Of a stretch of DNA of 64,000 nt, positions 1-11,239 are shown piece by piece. How positions within the stretch are numbered: position 1 is the stretch's first letter; each line of letters starts with the position of its first letter. The notes beneath the pieces were generated by a model that was not told where the DNA came from, made no database searches, and saw only the letters and a list, made by a program, of their open reading frames with translations. The position numbers and the translations under genes are program-made. This DNA comes from Vespa crabro (lineage: Eukaryota; Arthropoda; Insecta; Hymenoptera; Vespidae): positions 18,174,758 to 18,238,757 of the forward strand of contig NC_060955.1 of NCBI RefSeq assembly GCF_910589235.1, written 5' to 3'.

Positions 1-800
1 CATTACTTTCCTCTCGTTATTACGTTGATTATTGCAATTAACTTGATATCTCGGCTAAATGCATGACGCACGAGTTTCCACTTTATTTTACAAAATAATT
101 TTTCGATGTATCTGGGTCTTTCCATAAAATTTCTATTAAATAAAAATGTCATTTTTTTTTTACGCTGTCCTCTTTTTTTTTTTAGAGAGAGAAAGAGAGA
201 GAGTTTCGCCATGAAATCTATTTTTTTCGAAACATTTGTAAATTCATCGAGACCTCTTTACCTTGTTAGACATCGTCGATCTTCGAAGACAGATACAATT
301 ACTCGATCATTAATCTTCATTTTCATTAAAAAAAAAAAAAGAAAAAAAAAGGAAAAAAGAAAAAAAAGAAAAAAACAAAGCTAAACGTCGGGTCAGCCAT
401 AACAAAAATTCTCTACAAATGGAAATAATTGCTGTCTATGTTTTTGTGAACATTCCAAGCAAGGCCGGAACTCTGGCGAACAGCAGATTAGTTTTTTCTT
501 TTTTTTTTTTTTCGGCACACATATGCGTAGTACCGTTTTTTTCAAGAATTAATATACGTCGACGTTCGTTTTATATTTTTTTCTTTGTGAGACAAAAATC
601 AACGAATTCATTTCTTTCTTCATGTTTTTAATATAAAAATAGAATTTTTGACGAGGTTGTAAAATAAAAGTTTACCGTAATAAAATAATTATATTGGCCG
701 CTAACATGAATATTCTCATTAAATGAATTAGTATAAATAAAAGTTGCAAATCGATTAATTTTTGAAATCTGTCATATCCCAAGAGATTTTACGTATGAAC
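1..800. other. AT-rich spacer, no gene seen
   Basis: AT-rich sequence with a purine-only patch near 329-380 (A runs broken by single G) and a T run near 490-512. The open frames here are short and made of K/R/E or F/S low complexity. I see no splice-flanked or composition-supported coding stretch. Confidence 0.5.
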
Positions 801-832
801 TCATTCTTCTTCCTCGAAATAAACCAAAAGAT

Positions 833-838
<6 letters not shown>

Positions 839-884
<46 letters not shown>

Positions 885-921
885 GGGAGGGAGAAAGAGA
901 GGGGAAGAGAGAGACAGAGAA
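839..921 (+). repeat. (GA)n microsatellite, imperfect tail
   Basis: Perfect GA dinucleotide repeat over 839-881, then GGGA/GAAA-interrupted purine tract to about 921. It is read as poly-Ser/Leu on the minus strand. Confidence 0.97.
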
Positions 922-1276
922 TTATCCGAGCATGTATTTGGGCTTCTTATTTTCACATCGAAATAGGCGCTTCGAATAAATTCCCTTGTCACACTCACAC
1001 GCTTTTATGGATTCATCTTTTTAAACGAAGATCCTTCTCTCATAGGAGTATCTTTCTTTAGTCCAATCATTTGCGATGATCTAAGGTTTCGCCAGAGGAA
1101 CAACTAAGGAGACGATGTCCCGTAACATAAGTACACATTGGACATTTTTGGGAATAATTTTTTTTTCGCGACTACGTTCTGGAAACATGGGGAGAAGAAT
1201 AACATTGAGTATGAAAGAGAAAAGAGGGTTGAAAGAAAGAGTAAAGAGACAAGAAAAAAAAAACAAATTAAAAGAG

Positions 1277-1368
1277 AGAAAAAGAAAAGAAAAGAAAAGA
1301 AAAGAAAGAAAAGAAAAGAAAGAAAAGGAAAGGAAAGGAAAGGAAAGGAAAGGAAAGGAAAGGAAAAA
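1277..1368 (+). repeat. (AAAAG)n grading into (AAAGG)n
   Basis: Pentanucleotide repeat: AAAAG-type units in the first half, then a regular run of AAAGG units from about 1326 to 1366. The one-base unit change marks two expansion episodes. It yields a meaningless Lys/Arg/Glu frame. Confidence 0.93.
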
Positions 1369-1380
1369 CTGTGGGGTGTC

Positions 1381-1760
1381 TAAGTCGACAGATATACTTA
1401 CTTCTTGCAGAAGTGCTTACCTCGTAATAACGCAAGTAAAGAAGACGAAGAAGTAGAAGATAAAGAAAGAGTAGGAAAAGAAAAAGAAGGAAGTCCGTTA
1501 CGTCTTACGTGACGGCAGTTTACTCATGCGAACGGAGCACCTGACGGGAGTAGCTTTTACGAGAGTGCGTCTTCTCGACGGTGAATCTCTCGTCTAGTCG
1601 TTGTAGTCACTTTTTCCTCGTTCTCTTCTCTCTTTGTCGTCGTCTTCCTCTTCGTCTTCGTCTTCGTCTTCCTCTCCGTCTTCGTCTTCGACTTCGTCTT
1701 CGTCGTTTTCGTCGTTGTAGTTGACGAAGAGGCTTTATGACTCTCGCGGTGTGCCTCCTT
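1381..1760. other. GC-richer untranslated-exon-like block
   Basis: Higher GC than its flanks, with a TCG/TCT repeat in the middle. On the minus strand two good 5' splice sites lie at its lower edge: GTAAGT starting at 1401 and GTAAGC starting at 1420 (after GAG). A minus-strand exon covering 1421-1740 would contain the acidic-codon repeat, but no frame is open right through. Untranslated exon or promoter DNA is the cautious reading. No initiation motif was identified. Confidence 0.2.
1637..1712 (+). repeat. (TCGTCT)n-type hexanucleotide repeat
   Basis: Degenerate TCGTCT/TCTTCC units. Read on the minus strand it gives Asp/Glu codons only (GAC, GAA, GAG). On the plus strand it gives Val/Phe or Ser/Arg/Leu. 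Codon-size periodicity makes it the most coding-like of the simple repeats, but no flanking frame supports translation. Confidence 0.8.
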
Positions 1761-3190
1761 TCACCGCTAACCACCCTCGCTCGCAAAATTCTTCTCGTAC
1801 GACACGCTTTACGTTTTCTCCGTTATTTCTTATGCGTTAAGATTTCTCTCGTACTTAGAAAACGAATACGGACGTCTCGTATAGAAATAACCGTTTCTCC
1901 AGCCAGTTCGAGAGAACACCTCTGTCTCTCTTTTTCTGTCAGTCTTTCAAAGAACTTTCGTTTTATCTCAAATATCGAGTTGCTCCGGGCCAATAAAGAA
2001 TTGTGGATGGAGCATTTCAAGAAAGTGGAAGAAAAGGAATATATTTGAAATATGGATCTCGTCACGTATTACATAAAAATGAAAGAAGAAATTTTATGGA
2101 AGTTTAAGAGTTTCTAGAAAAGGCGAACAAGGTATAGATAAAAGTACGATTCTATGTGTTTCTATTACCTTTTATAAACTTCGTTTTAATCGTCTTTGCA
2201 AATATGTTTTCAGGAAATTTTACCTTTGAAGTAGGTAAATGTCTCGCGTTCGCAATTATAACTCGGAAAACTTCAGGACAGTCGATTCGATCTGTCTACC
2301 TTTCGTCGATGAACATCGACCCAAAGTAGATTCGTTTGCTCGAAGCGGATCACTTCTAAGACAATCTTTACACGTCGGGGAAAGTTTGAAGGATCGTTGT
2401 ACGATTTTCCATTCGACTGCTATTTGACGAGAAGGACCACTAGTTCTACTTTCTCTAATTTTCTTCACTTCCACAAGTCCGCTCTATCCTTCTCTGTTTC
2501 ATTGTTTTCATTACAAAAGAGTTACCAAACTCTTGAATTATTTCATTTCCTCAACGAGAATGAGATTCGATTTTACTGGAAAGTACATTTTTGTAAATTT
2601 CTAAATGATTTACCGTAACTTTTCGAACTCGCATTTCCTTACTTTATTCCTTCGTTATAATAAATTCAAGATTCCTCAACGATGTCTATTCAATAAAACT
2701 CGCAGTATCGAGAGATTTGTCTTTCGGTTTGTAATTGTATCAGATTGCTTTGAGAAGATAAAGAAAAATAAAAAAGACCATCGACTGTTCTAAAGTATCA
2801 CTTGTTTTGGCTTTCATCGAAGCTGCGTTAAAACGTAGTTCTTAAGTATTTTTCTGAGTTAAAAGGAACGAAGAAACTGACGTTGCGAAACGGTAGGTAA
2901 TATTCCGTCGCATGAAACGGTACAGGTCGTTCCAGTGGCCGGTTCTTGTTGGCGTGACACCAGCAACAACCTCGGTGGAGTGTCGCGTCGCTCGAGAAAT
3001 CCACTCGCGCCACTTTTCTACGATTAGGTTCGCGCACGTGTGGTTGCGCTCGGTCCTACACGAGTCCTGCCTATGCTATATAGACAAAGTCCATTGTAAA
3101 CGGGATATACTCGCCTACTGCATCGAATTAGCATCGGATTAGCCGAGTTAGCCGCTTGTTTCTCTCGCGTCCAACGGAGGACCAAAGTGA
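1760..3190. other. Spacer, no convincing gene
   Basis: Mixed AT-rich DNA with a GC-richer patch at 2880-3170. Several 60-100 codon frames overlap on both strands, none with splice support. A weak 3' splice-site-like TTTTCAG ends at 2213. Confidence 0.4.
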
Positions 3191-3199
3191 AGCGGAAAA

Positions 3200-3282
3200 A
3201 GAGAGAAAGAGAAAAAGAGAGAGAGAGAGAGAGAGAAAGAGAAAAATAAAGAGGGAGGGGGAGAAAGAGAGAGAGAAAGAGC
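3200..3282 (+). repeat. (GA)n imperfect purine tract
   Basis: GA core at about 3216-3236 inside a longer purine-only tract with A-run and GGG interruptions. Confidence 0.95.
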
Positions 3283-3487
3283 GAGGAAAGGTGTCTCTCC
3301 TCTTCCTTGTGATCGTAAATTTATTCAGCTCGCGTACACGAACCATTTCGATGCTCGCTACTAACAAAAAACTCGTGCCAATGTGAATACATGTATGTGT
3401 GCGTGTGCATTTACTGGTATAGCTTTAATTAGCATACGATCGAAGACACGTTCGGCGTTTCACAATGTTGTCGACGCGTCCTGGGAG

Positions 3488-3506
3488 TGAGAGAAGGAGG
3501 GAGGGA

Positions 3507-3543
<37 letters not shown>

Positions 3544-3562
3544 GGAAAGAGAAAGAGAGGGG
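3488..3562 (+). repeat. (GA)n microsatellite
   Basis: Perfect GA from 3510 to 3541, preceded by GGGA units and followed by interrupted purine sequence. Confidence 0.95.
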
Positions 3563-4064
3563 GAAAAAGAAAGACAAGGAGGCAAAAGGAAAGGGAAGAA
3601 GAGATTCGTAGTTGGCATTTCGAGGCGTGCGAAACTCGCTAGATCGACGAGCAAAAGGATTCTATACCTATACGATATATCGCTCTTTGTCCGTCTCTTT
3701 ACAGGCTGCTTGGTAAACATATGCCTACGTGTCGGTGTATATCCCAGAGTTAGTGGTAGAATCATTCATGAAAGGAAAAGTCAGAGACGTGCATATATAG
3801 GCGATGCACGTCGAATCATATTCGGGATAATTAAAGCGTCGATAAGCATTACGGGAGAGCCACGGTTCATTCCTATGAAATTGCAAAATGTTGCTATATT
3901 GATGCTACTCGAAGAATCGAAAGTCACTGATAGAGAAGCGAAATGTCGAGGTCGCATTCGAACGCGTCAACGTTGTATATTATATTATATATTACATGTG
4001 TACGTATGTTGGTATATATGTGCGACGCGCACGTTTTCAAAAAAAAGAGAGAAAAAGAGTGTGA

Positions 4065-4126
<62 letters not shown>

Positions 4127-4216
4127 GAGAGGAGAGAAATCCTTAAAAGTAGCAACGTCGAGAGGATAGAATTATCTCCGATATTTTTGTTGTCAATCCT
4201 AATGGACTCTAAATAG
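3542..4216 (+). CDS. Longest open frame (224 codons), unrecognised, ends in repeats
   Basis: This is the longest ATG-started frame in the window, but both ends are (GA)n arrays, which are stop-free in every frame and inflate it. The non-repeat middle (roughly residues 20-155) is about 135 codons and basic, with no recognised motif. A good 3' splice site (pyrimidine tract then ACAG) ends at 3704 inside it, followed eight bases later by a GTAAAC donor-like site. It is more likely a chance frame bridging two arrays than a gene. Confidence 0.08.
4070..4136 (+). repeat. (GA)n then (GGAGA)n
   Basis: GA dinucleotide array from about 4070 to 4120, followed by three GGAGA units to 4136. Confidence 0.97.
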
Positions 4217-4720
4217 GATTCAGTTAGACTCTCAGCCCCTACTTGACTTCCAAGAGCATTTGAAGAAAATCCGTTTGCTGCGTTGAACATGGCAAAGAAA
4301 ATAGTAAATAGTGTTTGATGGAGTTGACTATTTTTACTTATTTTCACTATTTGGAGAACTCGAATTTGTCAGGCCAATGTATATTTAATCGATAAGTAAT
4401 CGTCGCTTTTTAGAAAAAGTTCGATCCTTAATCCGTTAATGAATATGTGCCTTCGTTTATCAATTACCATTTATCAAGTACCATTATTATCAGGAACTTT
4501 TAATGATACTTATATGCGTATTTCGAATAAACAAACTTGCTTGAATTCACGTGACAGAATATATCTTTCTATTCGGTAAACAGATTCCTCGCAAATGAAC
4601 GAAATCCCACTTAGCCAAAGATCAACAATGGACTGCCTCTCGTCTTGTTGATTTTCTGGATGAAGGCAATGGAACAAATGAAACGATGGATGGAGTAGAA
4701 GATAGATGCAATGAGGAGAG
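4216..4720. other. AT-rich spacer, nothing seen
   Basis: No repeat array, splice pair or coding-like frame was seen. Confidence 0.5.
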
Positions 4721-4724
4721 ATTC

Positions 4725-4761
4725 GAGAGAGAGAGAGAGAGGGAGAGCGAGAGAGAGAGAG
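4725..4761 (+). repeat. (GA)n, interrupted
   Basis: GA repeat with GGGA and GCGA interruptions. Confidence 0.93.
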
Positions 4762-5008
4762 TAGGAGAGATGGTGGTCGTTGGTAGGTAAACAGGTGCAG
4801 GAACCGTATGCGGGCAGTCGATTAGACGGCTGTCCGGTGTGCATGTCGCACGGTCTGGCATTCCGTAGGAATGGCGCCGTTGGCTAGGCCTTCGCTAGAA
4901 CATTGGCATAGCGTTGGCATAGCATGTACCACGAAGACGTAACAACTCAGACGCAAGGTGGCTTGCTATGACGTGTCGGTGGCATACTCAGCAAATATAC
5001 GCTTAAAG

Positions 5009-5046
5009 CTGAGAGAGTAAAACTGAGAGTAAAACTGAGAGCAAAA
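5009..5046 (+). repeat. 12-bp tandem repeat, three copies
   Basis: Three successive copies of CTGAGAGTAAAA. The first is lengthened by an extra AG and the third has one substitution (GAGC for GAGT). Confidence 0.85.
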
Positions 5047-5198
5047 CCGTAAAAGATTGGCCCTTGGATCGTTTCTAACCAGTTTTTCTCGAAACCGCAC
5101 AGTATATATATATGTATGCGTGGCACGTTGTGCAAATCGCGTCACGGGGAAAGTGATACTTTTATGGGGGAACACGTGCACGTACACTCGTATACGTT

Positions 5199-5225
5199 CC
5201 TCTCTCTCTCTCTCTCTCTCTCTCT
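5199..5225 (+). repeat. (TC)n microsatellite
   Basis: Perfect TC dinucleotide run. Confidence 0.97.
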
Positions 5226-5500
5226 TATATCGATAGGGAGGAACGAAAACTGTTCTTTGATTTTTATCAGGTTGTCCGTTATATTCGTTGTTCCGTCTTT
5301 GGGGGAATATATTTTACGGTTCAATCCAATAATATTCTATTACTTATCGTTCAGAATTTGACAAACGCTGAAAGAAGAAATATAGGGTGCTTTAAGATAA
5401 TAAGTTTAATGATATTATTTTTATGAATAGTAATAATTTATAAGAGCGGAAATCCTCAAATTGAAAGGTACTTAATTGATATTTTTAATATTAATTTTTT

Positions 5501-5536
<36 letters not shown>

Positions 5537-6400
5537 CTAACAAAGATTTTATTTTCAGATATATAAAATTGATGTAAACTACGAGAGAACCATTGAAAAT
5601 TTTTCACTCTGTACGCTTAAAATCGTTGCATTGATTTTTTATGCGTTTCATATCGTTTAATATTCATAGTTTGTGTTTCGGTTCGGTAGTTTCTTGTTTT
5701 ACCTTTCGCTGCAGCGGATATTGACTACTCCTTCGCCAGAATTTGCTATGCGTTCATATAAGTGTATAACTACGGTTTGTTTGCTGTACATTTTTATGCG
5801 CATAAATTTTGATCTTCATTGTAAACAGTGTGTCAAGTGAATTGTTTTCATTATATATAGAGACGTATACAATGGCTATAAATTTAATCAATTATTATTT
5901 ATTATTTTCAACAATTACTAATTTAATTTACAATAACATCTATATATTTTCTAAATTAAATTGCAATTAGGTTATTATCAAGATAAATTGTATAAAAGTA
6001 AAGAAGGATTAGATAAGCGAAAATGAATCTTTTTTTTTCGTCGGGATAAGAAGTATGTTTCATTAACGCTTCTTGACGTAATAGTTATCTTACACGAAAT
6101 AAGAGAACTTTTTCCGAGAACTATTCTACATTCATTTCTTTTAATTTAAGTTAACCTTACTCTCATTCGAATATATATTACTTTTGTTCGATAAGAACAA
6201 TTTATCTACTTTCTCGAAAGTGTCTTTGCTATGCTTTGTCTTATTTAAACTAAAATAACAAGCGGGATGATGTCACGAGCGTTATACGCCGTACGACTCA
6301 ACATCCGTGAGACCAATGAGACGTTGTTTGCTTACGTTGAAGCAAGTGTAGTCTCGCGATAACAGTAATCTACGTACCTAATGAATTCTACGTTTTCCAA
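5226..6400. other. AT-rich spacer
   Basis: Contains a 27-base A run at 5505-5531 and long AT-rich stretches (5860-6000). No frame above background was seen. Confidence 0.5.
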
Positions 6401-6401
6401 C

Positions 6402-6422
6402 CTCTTCCTCTTCTTCTCTCTT

Positions 6423-6469
<47 letters not shown>

Positions 6470-6488
6470 TTCTCTCTCTCTTTCTATT
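6402..6488 (+). repeat. (TC)n microsatellite, imperfect
   Basis: TC core at 6427-6455 with TTC interruptions on both sides. Confidence 0.96.
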
Positions 6489-8180
6489 CCTCATCAAGCC
6501 TAAGATCTCTTCACTCTCTCAAATCTACCTAACAGGCTCTCCTTTTCCCTTTCCTTCTCTCGCATTTCTGTCTTTAACGGATGGCAGATCTACGTCATTC
6601 TCAGAATACACACTGTTGCGTCGCAGGTGTGTCTCTTCTGTTGTACCCCGGACGTATCTACATATGAATGAGACTCGCCGGAATCCTGGCGCTTCTTTCT
6701 TCCAGTTTCTGAATCGCGAAAGGATCGTAAATGGCATTTGCTTCGTAGATGAAGACAAAAAGAAAGGAAGACGGAAGAGGAGAGAAAAGATGGCTGGGAA
6801 GGAAATGACGTTGAAAGGATGAAATTTTTTGCTTTCATAACATGGGAACTCATCCGATTCTAGCGACGGAGTTTATGCTTTTAATTTTAAAAGGAATATT
6901 TTTAAGGGGGGAAAGAAAAATAAAAAAAATTAAAAATATGAAAGAGCCTCAAGCAGTAGCTACTTCAACTCATTACTAACCAAGTTTAGCTGACTGGGAA
7001 TTCTTCTTGAAAATTAGTATGACTTTAGAGGTCATATTGGGAAAATTTTCATATTCTCTTTTCACGATCTTACGAATTTTAGGTTAGAGTATTTTATAGC
7101 AATCATTTTCGAATGTACATCGCTCGGTGAAAGGAAGCGAGAAACTCTATATACTGTTTGATCGACGGCGTGAACTCGCGTTTACGTTATGTAGTTAGGT
7201 GGTATATGTTACGATTCTGTTGGTCGTTCGATTATGTAAATTCTGTTTATAGACTGCGATCGATTAGTCCTTTAATTTTCTGATTGGATCGCTGCTCTAT
7301 CGGAGTTTCCAAATGGAACTTTATTCGATTAAGCTGAGTAATGCGAGACAGAAGACGAATACTTTCGGTTCAAGAGAAATTAATTGCGAGAACAATATGG
7401 TAAAGCGAATGTCGATCGTTCCGCGCATTTTTCTTCTATTTTCTACGATAGAACTTTGTAAGTGAAATTACATTTAAACAATTTGTTCTTCACCGATGGA
7501 ATATCAATCGAAAGATTCCACTATTCTTGAAATTGAATTGGCTCGCTTAAAAGGAATTTAGATGTATTCAAAAAGAAAGTTGCATTGTAATTTTGAATTA
7601 GAAGTAAGTGCTAGAGTTACCAACTTAAGGGACTTTCTCTTTGATCATTTCGATTATTTCGATCATCTCGATCGCGAAAAGTTCTTCTCCACAATATTAC
7701 GTTTAATCGATATGTTGAAACGTAAAATGAACGAGGGGACGTTATATTGAATGCCTCGAGGTCATCGAATGGATTGAACGGATAGCTACTGGTTAAGAGC
7801 TGAGAAGATGAAAGATAGGAATAAAAGAGAAAGTTTCTTAAAAGAATCATACGAAAATATCTGAAACGAAATTACTTTTGGTCTAAGCTTTTGATGTTTC
7901 CTTAACATTCATTATTATAACAGATAAACTCTATCGAAAAATGTCTTAATTCATTAACATCATTTTAACGATATATACATACACATCTTACATATATACA
8001 TATATATAGTATGAAAAGAAACGATTGAATTGTCGCATTTTGAAAGATAAATCTTAATGATTGCATTTAAAGAAATGAAAAGAATTGAAAATAATTCAAA
8101 AGAAGTAATATTAATAAGTGGCACTTGAGGGACGATTAAATCGACATAGAATATGATTTAAAGAGAACGATAAAGGTGTA
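6489..8180. other. Spacer with no supported gene
   Basis: A GC-richer patch at 6520-6800 has overlapping frames on both strands and no splice support. A good GTAAGT donor-like site lies near 7603 inside a 62-codon plus-strand frame (7562-7750) that I do not recognise. The rest is AT-rich. Confidence 0.4.
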
Positions 8181-8236
8181 TCATGCATGTGAAGAGAACA
8201 AGCGTGACTAACGAAGGGTTAACGTCCGTCACGACA

Positions 8237-8302
8237 CTCTTTCTCTCTCATTCTCTCTCTCTCTCTCTCTCCCCCCCTCCCTCCCTCCCTTCCTTTCTCT
8301 CC
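8237..8302 (+). repeat. (TC)n / C-rich pyrimidine tract
   Basis: TC repeat, then seven C, then (CCCT)n units; pyrimidine-only. Confidence 0.95.
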
Positions 8303-8332
8303 TTGTATATCTATCTTTCTCGGCATGTACAA

Positions 8333-8467
8333 GGCAAGTCGGCATGCCGCGAATTCGTCGAGTTATCAGACTGCAAAGGGAAGCGGCATGGCATGGTGTT
8401 TCGTTCGGAGAGCAGACGAGGCCTGCTGGAGTTCGGTGAAATCCATTCGTGCATCAGCGCGACCTAA
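8333..8467 (+). CDS. Exon-like frame after a pyrimidine tract, unrecognised
   Basis: Immediately after the TC tract, the first AG (8331-8332) is followed by a frame of about 44 codons ending at TAA 8465-8467. Its peptide is mixed and charged (ends GEIHSCISAT), with no low complexity. GC is clearly above the flanks. A second frame, shifted by one base from 8325, also stays open to 8522, so the reading frame is ambiguous. It could equally be a conserved regulatory block. No family was recognised. Confidence 0.13.
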   Translation, partial: GKSACREFVELSDCKGKRHGMVFRSESRRGLLEFGEIHSCISAT

Positions 8468-8671
8468 CCAGTGGCCGCAGCAACGTTCAACTTTAGCGAC
8501 GGTACACCGCGGCATTTCCTGATTCCACCTAGCGAAGAATCAAACGGAAAAAGGGCAAGAGAAGAGATCCACTGTAATCTCGGTATAATGCATTCTTCTT
8601 GTTTATGCTTCCATTTTTTTTTCTCTTTCTCGCACGAATCCTTTTTTTCTTTTTTTCTTTTTCTTCTCTTT

Positions 8672-8696
8672 TTCCTTTTTTTTTTTTTTTTTTTTA
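8672..8696 (+). repeat. Poly-T run
   Basis: Near-perfect T run closing a long T-rich stretch that begins near 8615. Confidence 0.9.
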
Positions 8697-8699
8697 AGG

Positions 8700-9139
8700 A
8701 GAGGTACACTTCGATTTGATTCTCACGTTTTTTCGTTTTTGACGCGATTATGATGAAACTAAGCACGAAACGGAAATATTTAGTTTCATACCAATATATC
8801 TCCAATTTAGCTTTTGTGTCGTTCAAAAGGAATATTTGAATTGACTTTCAAAAAATAAATGCAAATGTCGAAATTCGTCTAAAGAAGAATAAAAAAAAAA
8901 AAAAAAATTGAGAAAGTAGAATTTTATTTTATTATTGCTCTTTTCTCATTTGTTTTTAATAAACATCACGTCGAACGAAATTAAAAAAAAAAAAAAACTA
9001 AATTTATCTTGCTTTTGGATCGATACCGACGAAAAAATGAATGTATTTTATTATATAGAAAACGTGTTTGGACATTTTTGAAAGTTCGACAAATTTTCAT
9101 AAAAATTTCATAAGTTCCAAAATGTTTTTGAAAAGCGTA

Positions 9140-9140
<1 letters not shown>
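8700..9140. other. AT-rich spacer with A runs
   Basis: A runs near 8890-8906 and 8982-8997; nothing else supported. Confidence 0.5.
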
Positions 9141-9142
<2 letters not shown>

Positions 9143-9181
<39 letters not shown>

Positions 9182-9204
9182 TTTCCTCTCTTTTCCTCTC
9201 TTTT
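9143..9204 (+). repeat. (TC)n microsatellite
   Basis: TC core at 9143-9170, then (CTCTTTTC)-like repeats to 9204. Confidence 0.96.
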
Positions 9205-9310
9205 ACACTCTCACTCTTCAACGAAATATAGGGTAGTATATATATTCCTTCTAGGCAAGAGGAAGAGCTTTACAATATCCGCGATGATGTAACCCATCGT
9301 CGACGAACAA

Positions 9311-9311
9311 G

Positions 9312-9349
<38 letters not shown>
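9311..9349 (+). repeat. (GA)n microsatellite
   Basis: GA repeat in inverted orientation to the TC array 107 bp upstream. Confidence 0.97.
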
Positions 9350-9351
<2 letters not shown>

Positions 9352-9545
9352 CACGCGCAGATATTTGCAAACGGCGTTTCGCTTCGAGGCAGATTCCGAG
9401 TACTTGTACTCGTCCGCCAAGCTTGAGTTTTTCCCTCTTTCGGTTGCGAAGCATAGAGGATGGAGGAGTAACAAGAAGAAGCGTAGCTTGAATTCAGGAT
9501 TTCGTCTCTCGGCGATATATAGATATACATATATATTTGTGTGTG

Positions 9546-9579
9546 AAAGAGAGAAAGAGAAAGAGAGAGGGGGAGAGAA

Positions 9580-9616
<37 letters not shown>
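9546..9616 (+). repeat. (GA)n microsatellite, imperfect
   Basis: Purine-only tract with a GA core from about 9585 to 9615. Confidence 0.96.
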
Positions 9617-9620
<4 letters not shown>

Positions 9621-9829
9621 AATAAACTGTGAACTCTAGATCAGTGAAATGCACATTACCGTTTTCTTTTAGAATTCTTTCTCTTTCATCTCACTTTTTT
9701 TTAAAGAAGAAAAGTTTTTTTTTCTGGTCATGCACGAATTATCTTGTGAACTTCGATTTATCAAGAAAAACATCTTCGAATAAGAACATTGTAAAACGAG
9801 GTCAAGTTTATATATCCCTAGCACGACTT

Positions 9830-10024
9830 ATGAACTTTGCAGCTTTCGCCCATCTTCCAATGGAAATGGGTATTGGTGATCGGTTGAGGATTCTGCGGTT
9901 GAAGAAAATCGTGGAAAGTTGTTTGAATTATAGATTGCACTTTTGCGGTCATACTGAGAATGTGTTTGAGATCATTTTCAGAAACTCACTACTGTTTCCA
10001 CTCGGCTTCATGCATTTTATATGA
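9830..10024 (+). CDS. Short ATG frame (64 codons), unrecognised
   Basis: ATG at 9830 opens 64 codons to TGA at 10022-10024. The frame also stays open upstream to the GA array, about 131 codons in all. The peptide is mixed, with a basic amphipathic middle (GDRLRILRLKKIVESC) and a hydrophobic end. No domain was recognised and there are no splice signals at its ends. A chance frame is the default. Confidence 0.1.
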   Translation: MNFAAFAHLPMEMGIGDRLRILRLKKIVESCLNYRLHFCGHTENVFEIIFRNSLLFPLGFMHFI

Positions 10025-10039
10025 CTCGGATACTTCATA

Positions 10040-10303
10040 AAGTTTTTAACTTTTTAATTTTGTAGTGCTGCTTGTGGGTGTGAAATTGATTGCAGTGATA
10101 AAACATGAAAGTACCTTTGCGTTCTTAGTTTTTATTAATTCAAACTTCGGAGTTTGTAAATTTCCCTTCGAATTATAGAAACGACAAAGGAATATAAACG
10201 TACTCGCGTTTCCATGCATCTTCGAGATTTAGATAATATCATAGTTAAATAAATATTTTCGTACTCTCTTGGATCGATTTAATGTTATAAGAAAAATATT
10301 TAG

Positions 10304-10357
<54 letters not shown>

Positions 10358-10780
10358 GATTGTCCCCTGACGATAGGGATTGCTCTTTATTTTGGTTTCG
10401 TTTCCTCTGTGCCTTGTTCTGTGTTTGTTTTGCTTAGCGTATCAGTCACAGTTGGGTCGTAGAAGAGTAAGCATCACAAGAAACTGAACCTTGCGTTCGT
10501 TCCTTATATCAAGTAAAATACATATATATTATTATTACCTATTTTATTTCTATTAAAATTCATCTTAATAAGGATTAATGTCAATTGAATAAAATTAATA
10601 TAATTATGAACAATTTTTAATTTACGAATTTAGTGATCGAACATCGTAGATAAATACTATTTTCACTAGTCAGTCTTTATCTCTTTATTATTCTTTCAAA
10701 GTTCTATATTCTTGAAGATTTTGTAAGTCTGGTCACGATATTCGAACTCGAACCGAACGCGTGTACATCTCATCGAGATT
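10040..10780. other. AT-rich spacer
   Basis: Includes the (TA)n array at 10308-10354. No coding-like frame was seen. Confidence 0.5.
10308..10354 (+). repeat. (TA)n microsatellite
   Basis: Perfect TA repeat, 47 bp. Confidence 0.98.
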
Positions 10781-10782
10781 TC

Positions 10783-10803
10783 TTAAGGAGCTAGACTCCT
10801 TAA
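10783..10803. repeat. Perfect 8-bp inverted repeat
   Basis: TTAAGGAG, five-base loop CTAGA, then CTCCTTAA. Short enough to be chance, but followed 250 bp later by two longer hairpins. Confidence 0.7.
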
Positions 10804-11050
10804 AATTCATCAGCCGACACAGACTCTAGGAAATAGACGAAGAAAATAGTAGACGTTGCATGTACATACATACATACTACAACTAGTACCAATATACTAA
10901 TACAAACATACGTGAGAGAAGGTACTGAACGAGGGGAGGCTCGTTAGAAAGCAACGGGCTTCCCTTTTGGCTTCCTTCCAGAATCGATAGTCTGGGCGGA
11001 CTGATGAATGAATAAACAAAAAAGGAACTCGCAGGAGGTGCGCCTTCCTC

Positions 11051-11073
11051 GTAAACCACACGATGTGGTTTAC
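11051..11073. repeat. Perfect 10-bp stem hairpin
   Basis: GTAAACCACA, three-base loop CGA, TGTGGTTTAC: a perfect inverted repeat. Confidence 0.9.
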
Positions 11074-11112
11074 AACGGCGCCCAACGTCATAGCCAACGC
11101 TGTTCGTCGTTT

Positions 11113-11139
11113 GGTTTAAGCCACGATCGGCTTAAAACC
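11113..11139. repeat. Second hairpin, 10-11 bp stem with one bulge
   Basis: GGTTTAAGCC, six-base loop ACGATC, GGCTTAAAACC. The arms pair fully except for one extra A. Both hairpins have an ACGAT-like loop region, suggesting a diverged duplicate. Confidence 0.85.
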
Positions 11140-11239
11140 ACTACTAACGCCATCGTCACCATCCTCAACACCGTGATCACCCCCGTTTCCGTTTCCGCTT
11201 CCGGGAGCGTGAACTTCAACACTCGCAATTTTAATCTAC

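Larger units (their letters stand above)
10897..11235 (-). pseudogene. Minus-strand frame with one in-frame stop, unrecognised
   Basis: On the minus strand one frame runs from 11235 down to its stop at 10897-10899, interrupted once by TAA at 11116-11118. The upstream 39 codons are almost all G- or A-starting and give a Gly/Asp-rich peptide (includes GSGNGNGGDHGVEDGDDG). The downstream 72 codons are mixed (includes RPDYRFWKEAKREARCF). The purine-first codon bias upstream is stronger than I would expect by chance. There is no ATG near the upstream end, so it would be an exon or a decayed gene. No family was recognised. The alternative is a structured non-coding element, since two hairpins lie inside it. 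Confidence 0.18.

Noticed and set aside
3542..4216. Longest open frame as a confident gene
   Set aside because: Both ends are (GA)n arrays, which lack stops in every frame. The non-repeat core is only about 135 codons, without recognised motif or splice model.
5009..5046. Tandem repeat as a satellite
   Set aside because: Only three 12-bp copies; a local slippage event.
9211..9654. 147-codon minus-strand frame
   Set aside because: Made largely of Ser/Leu runs from two GA arrays.
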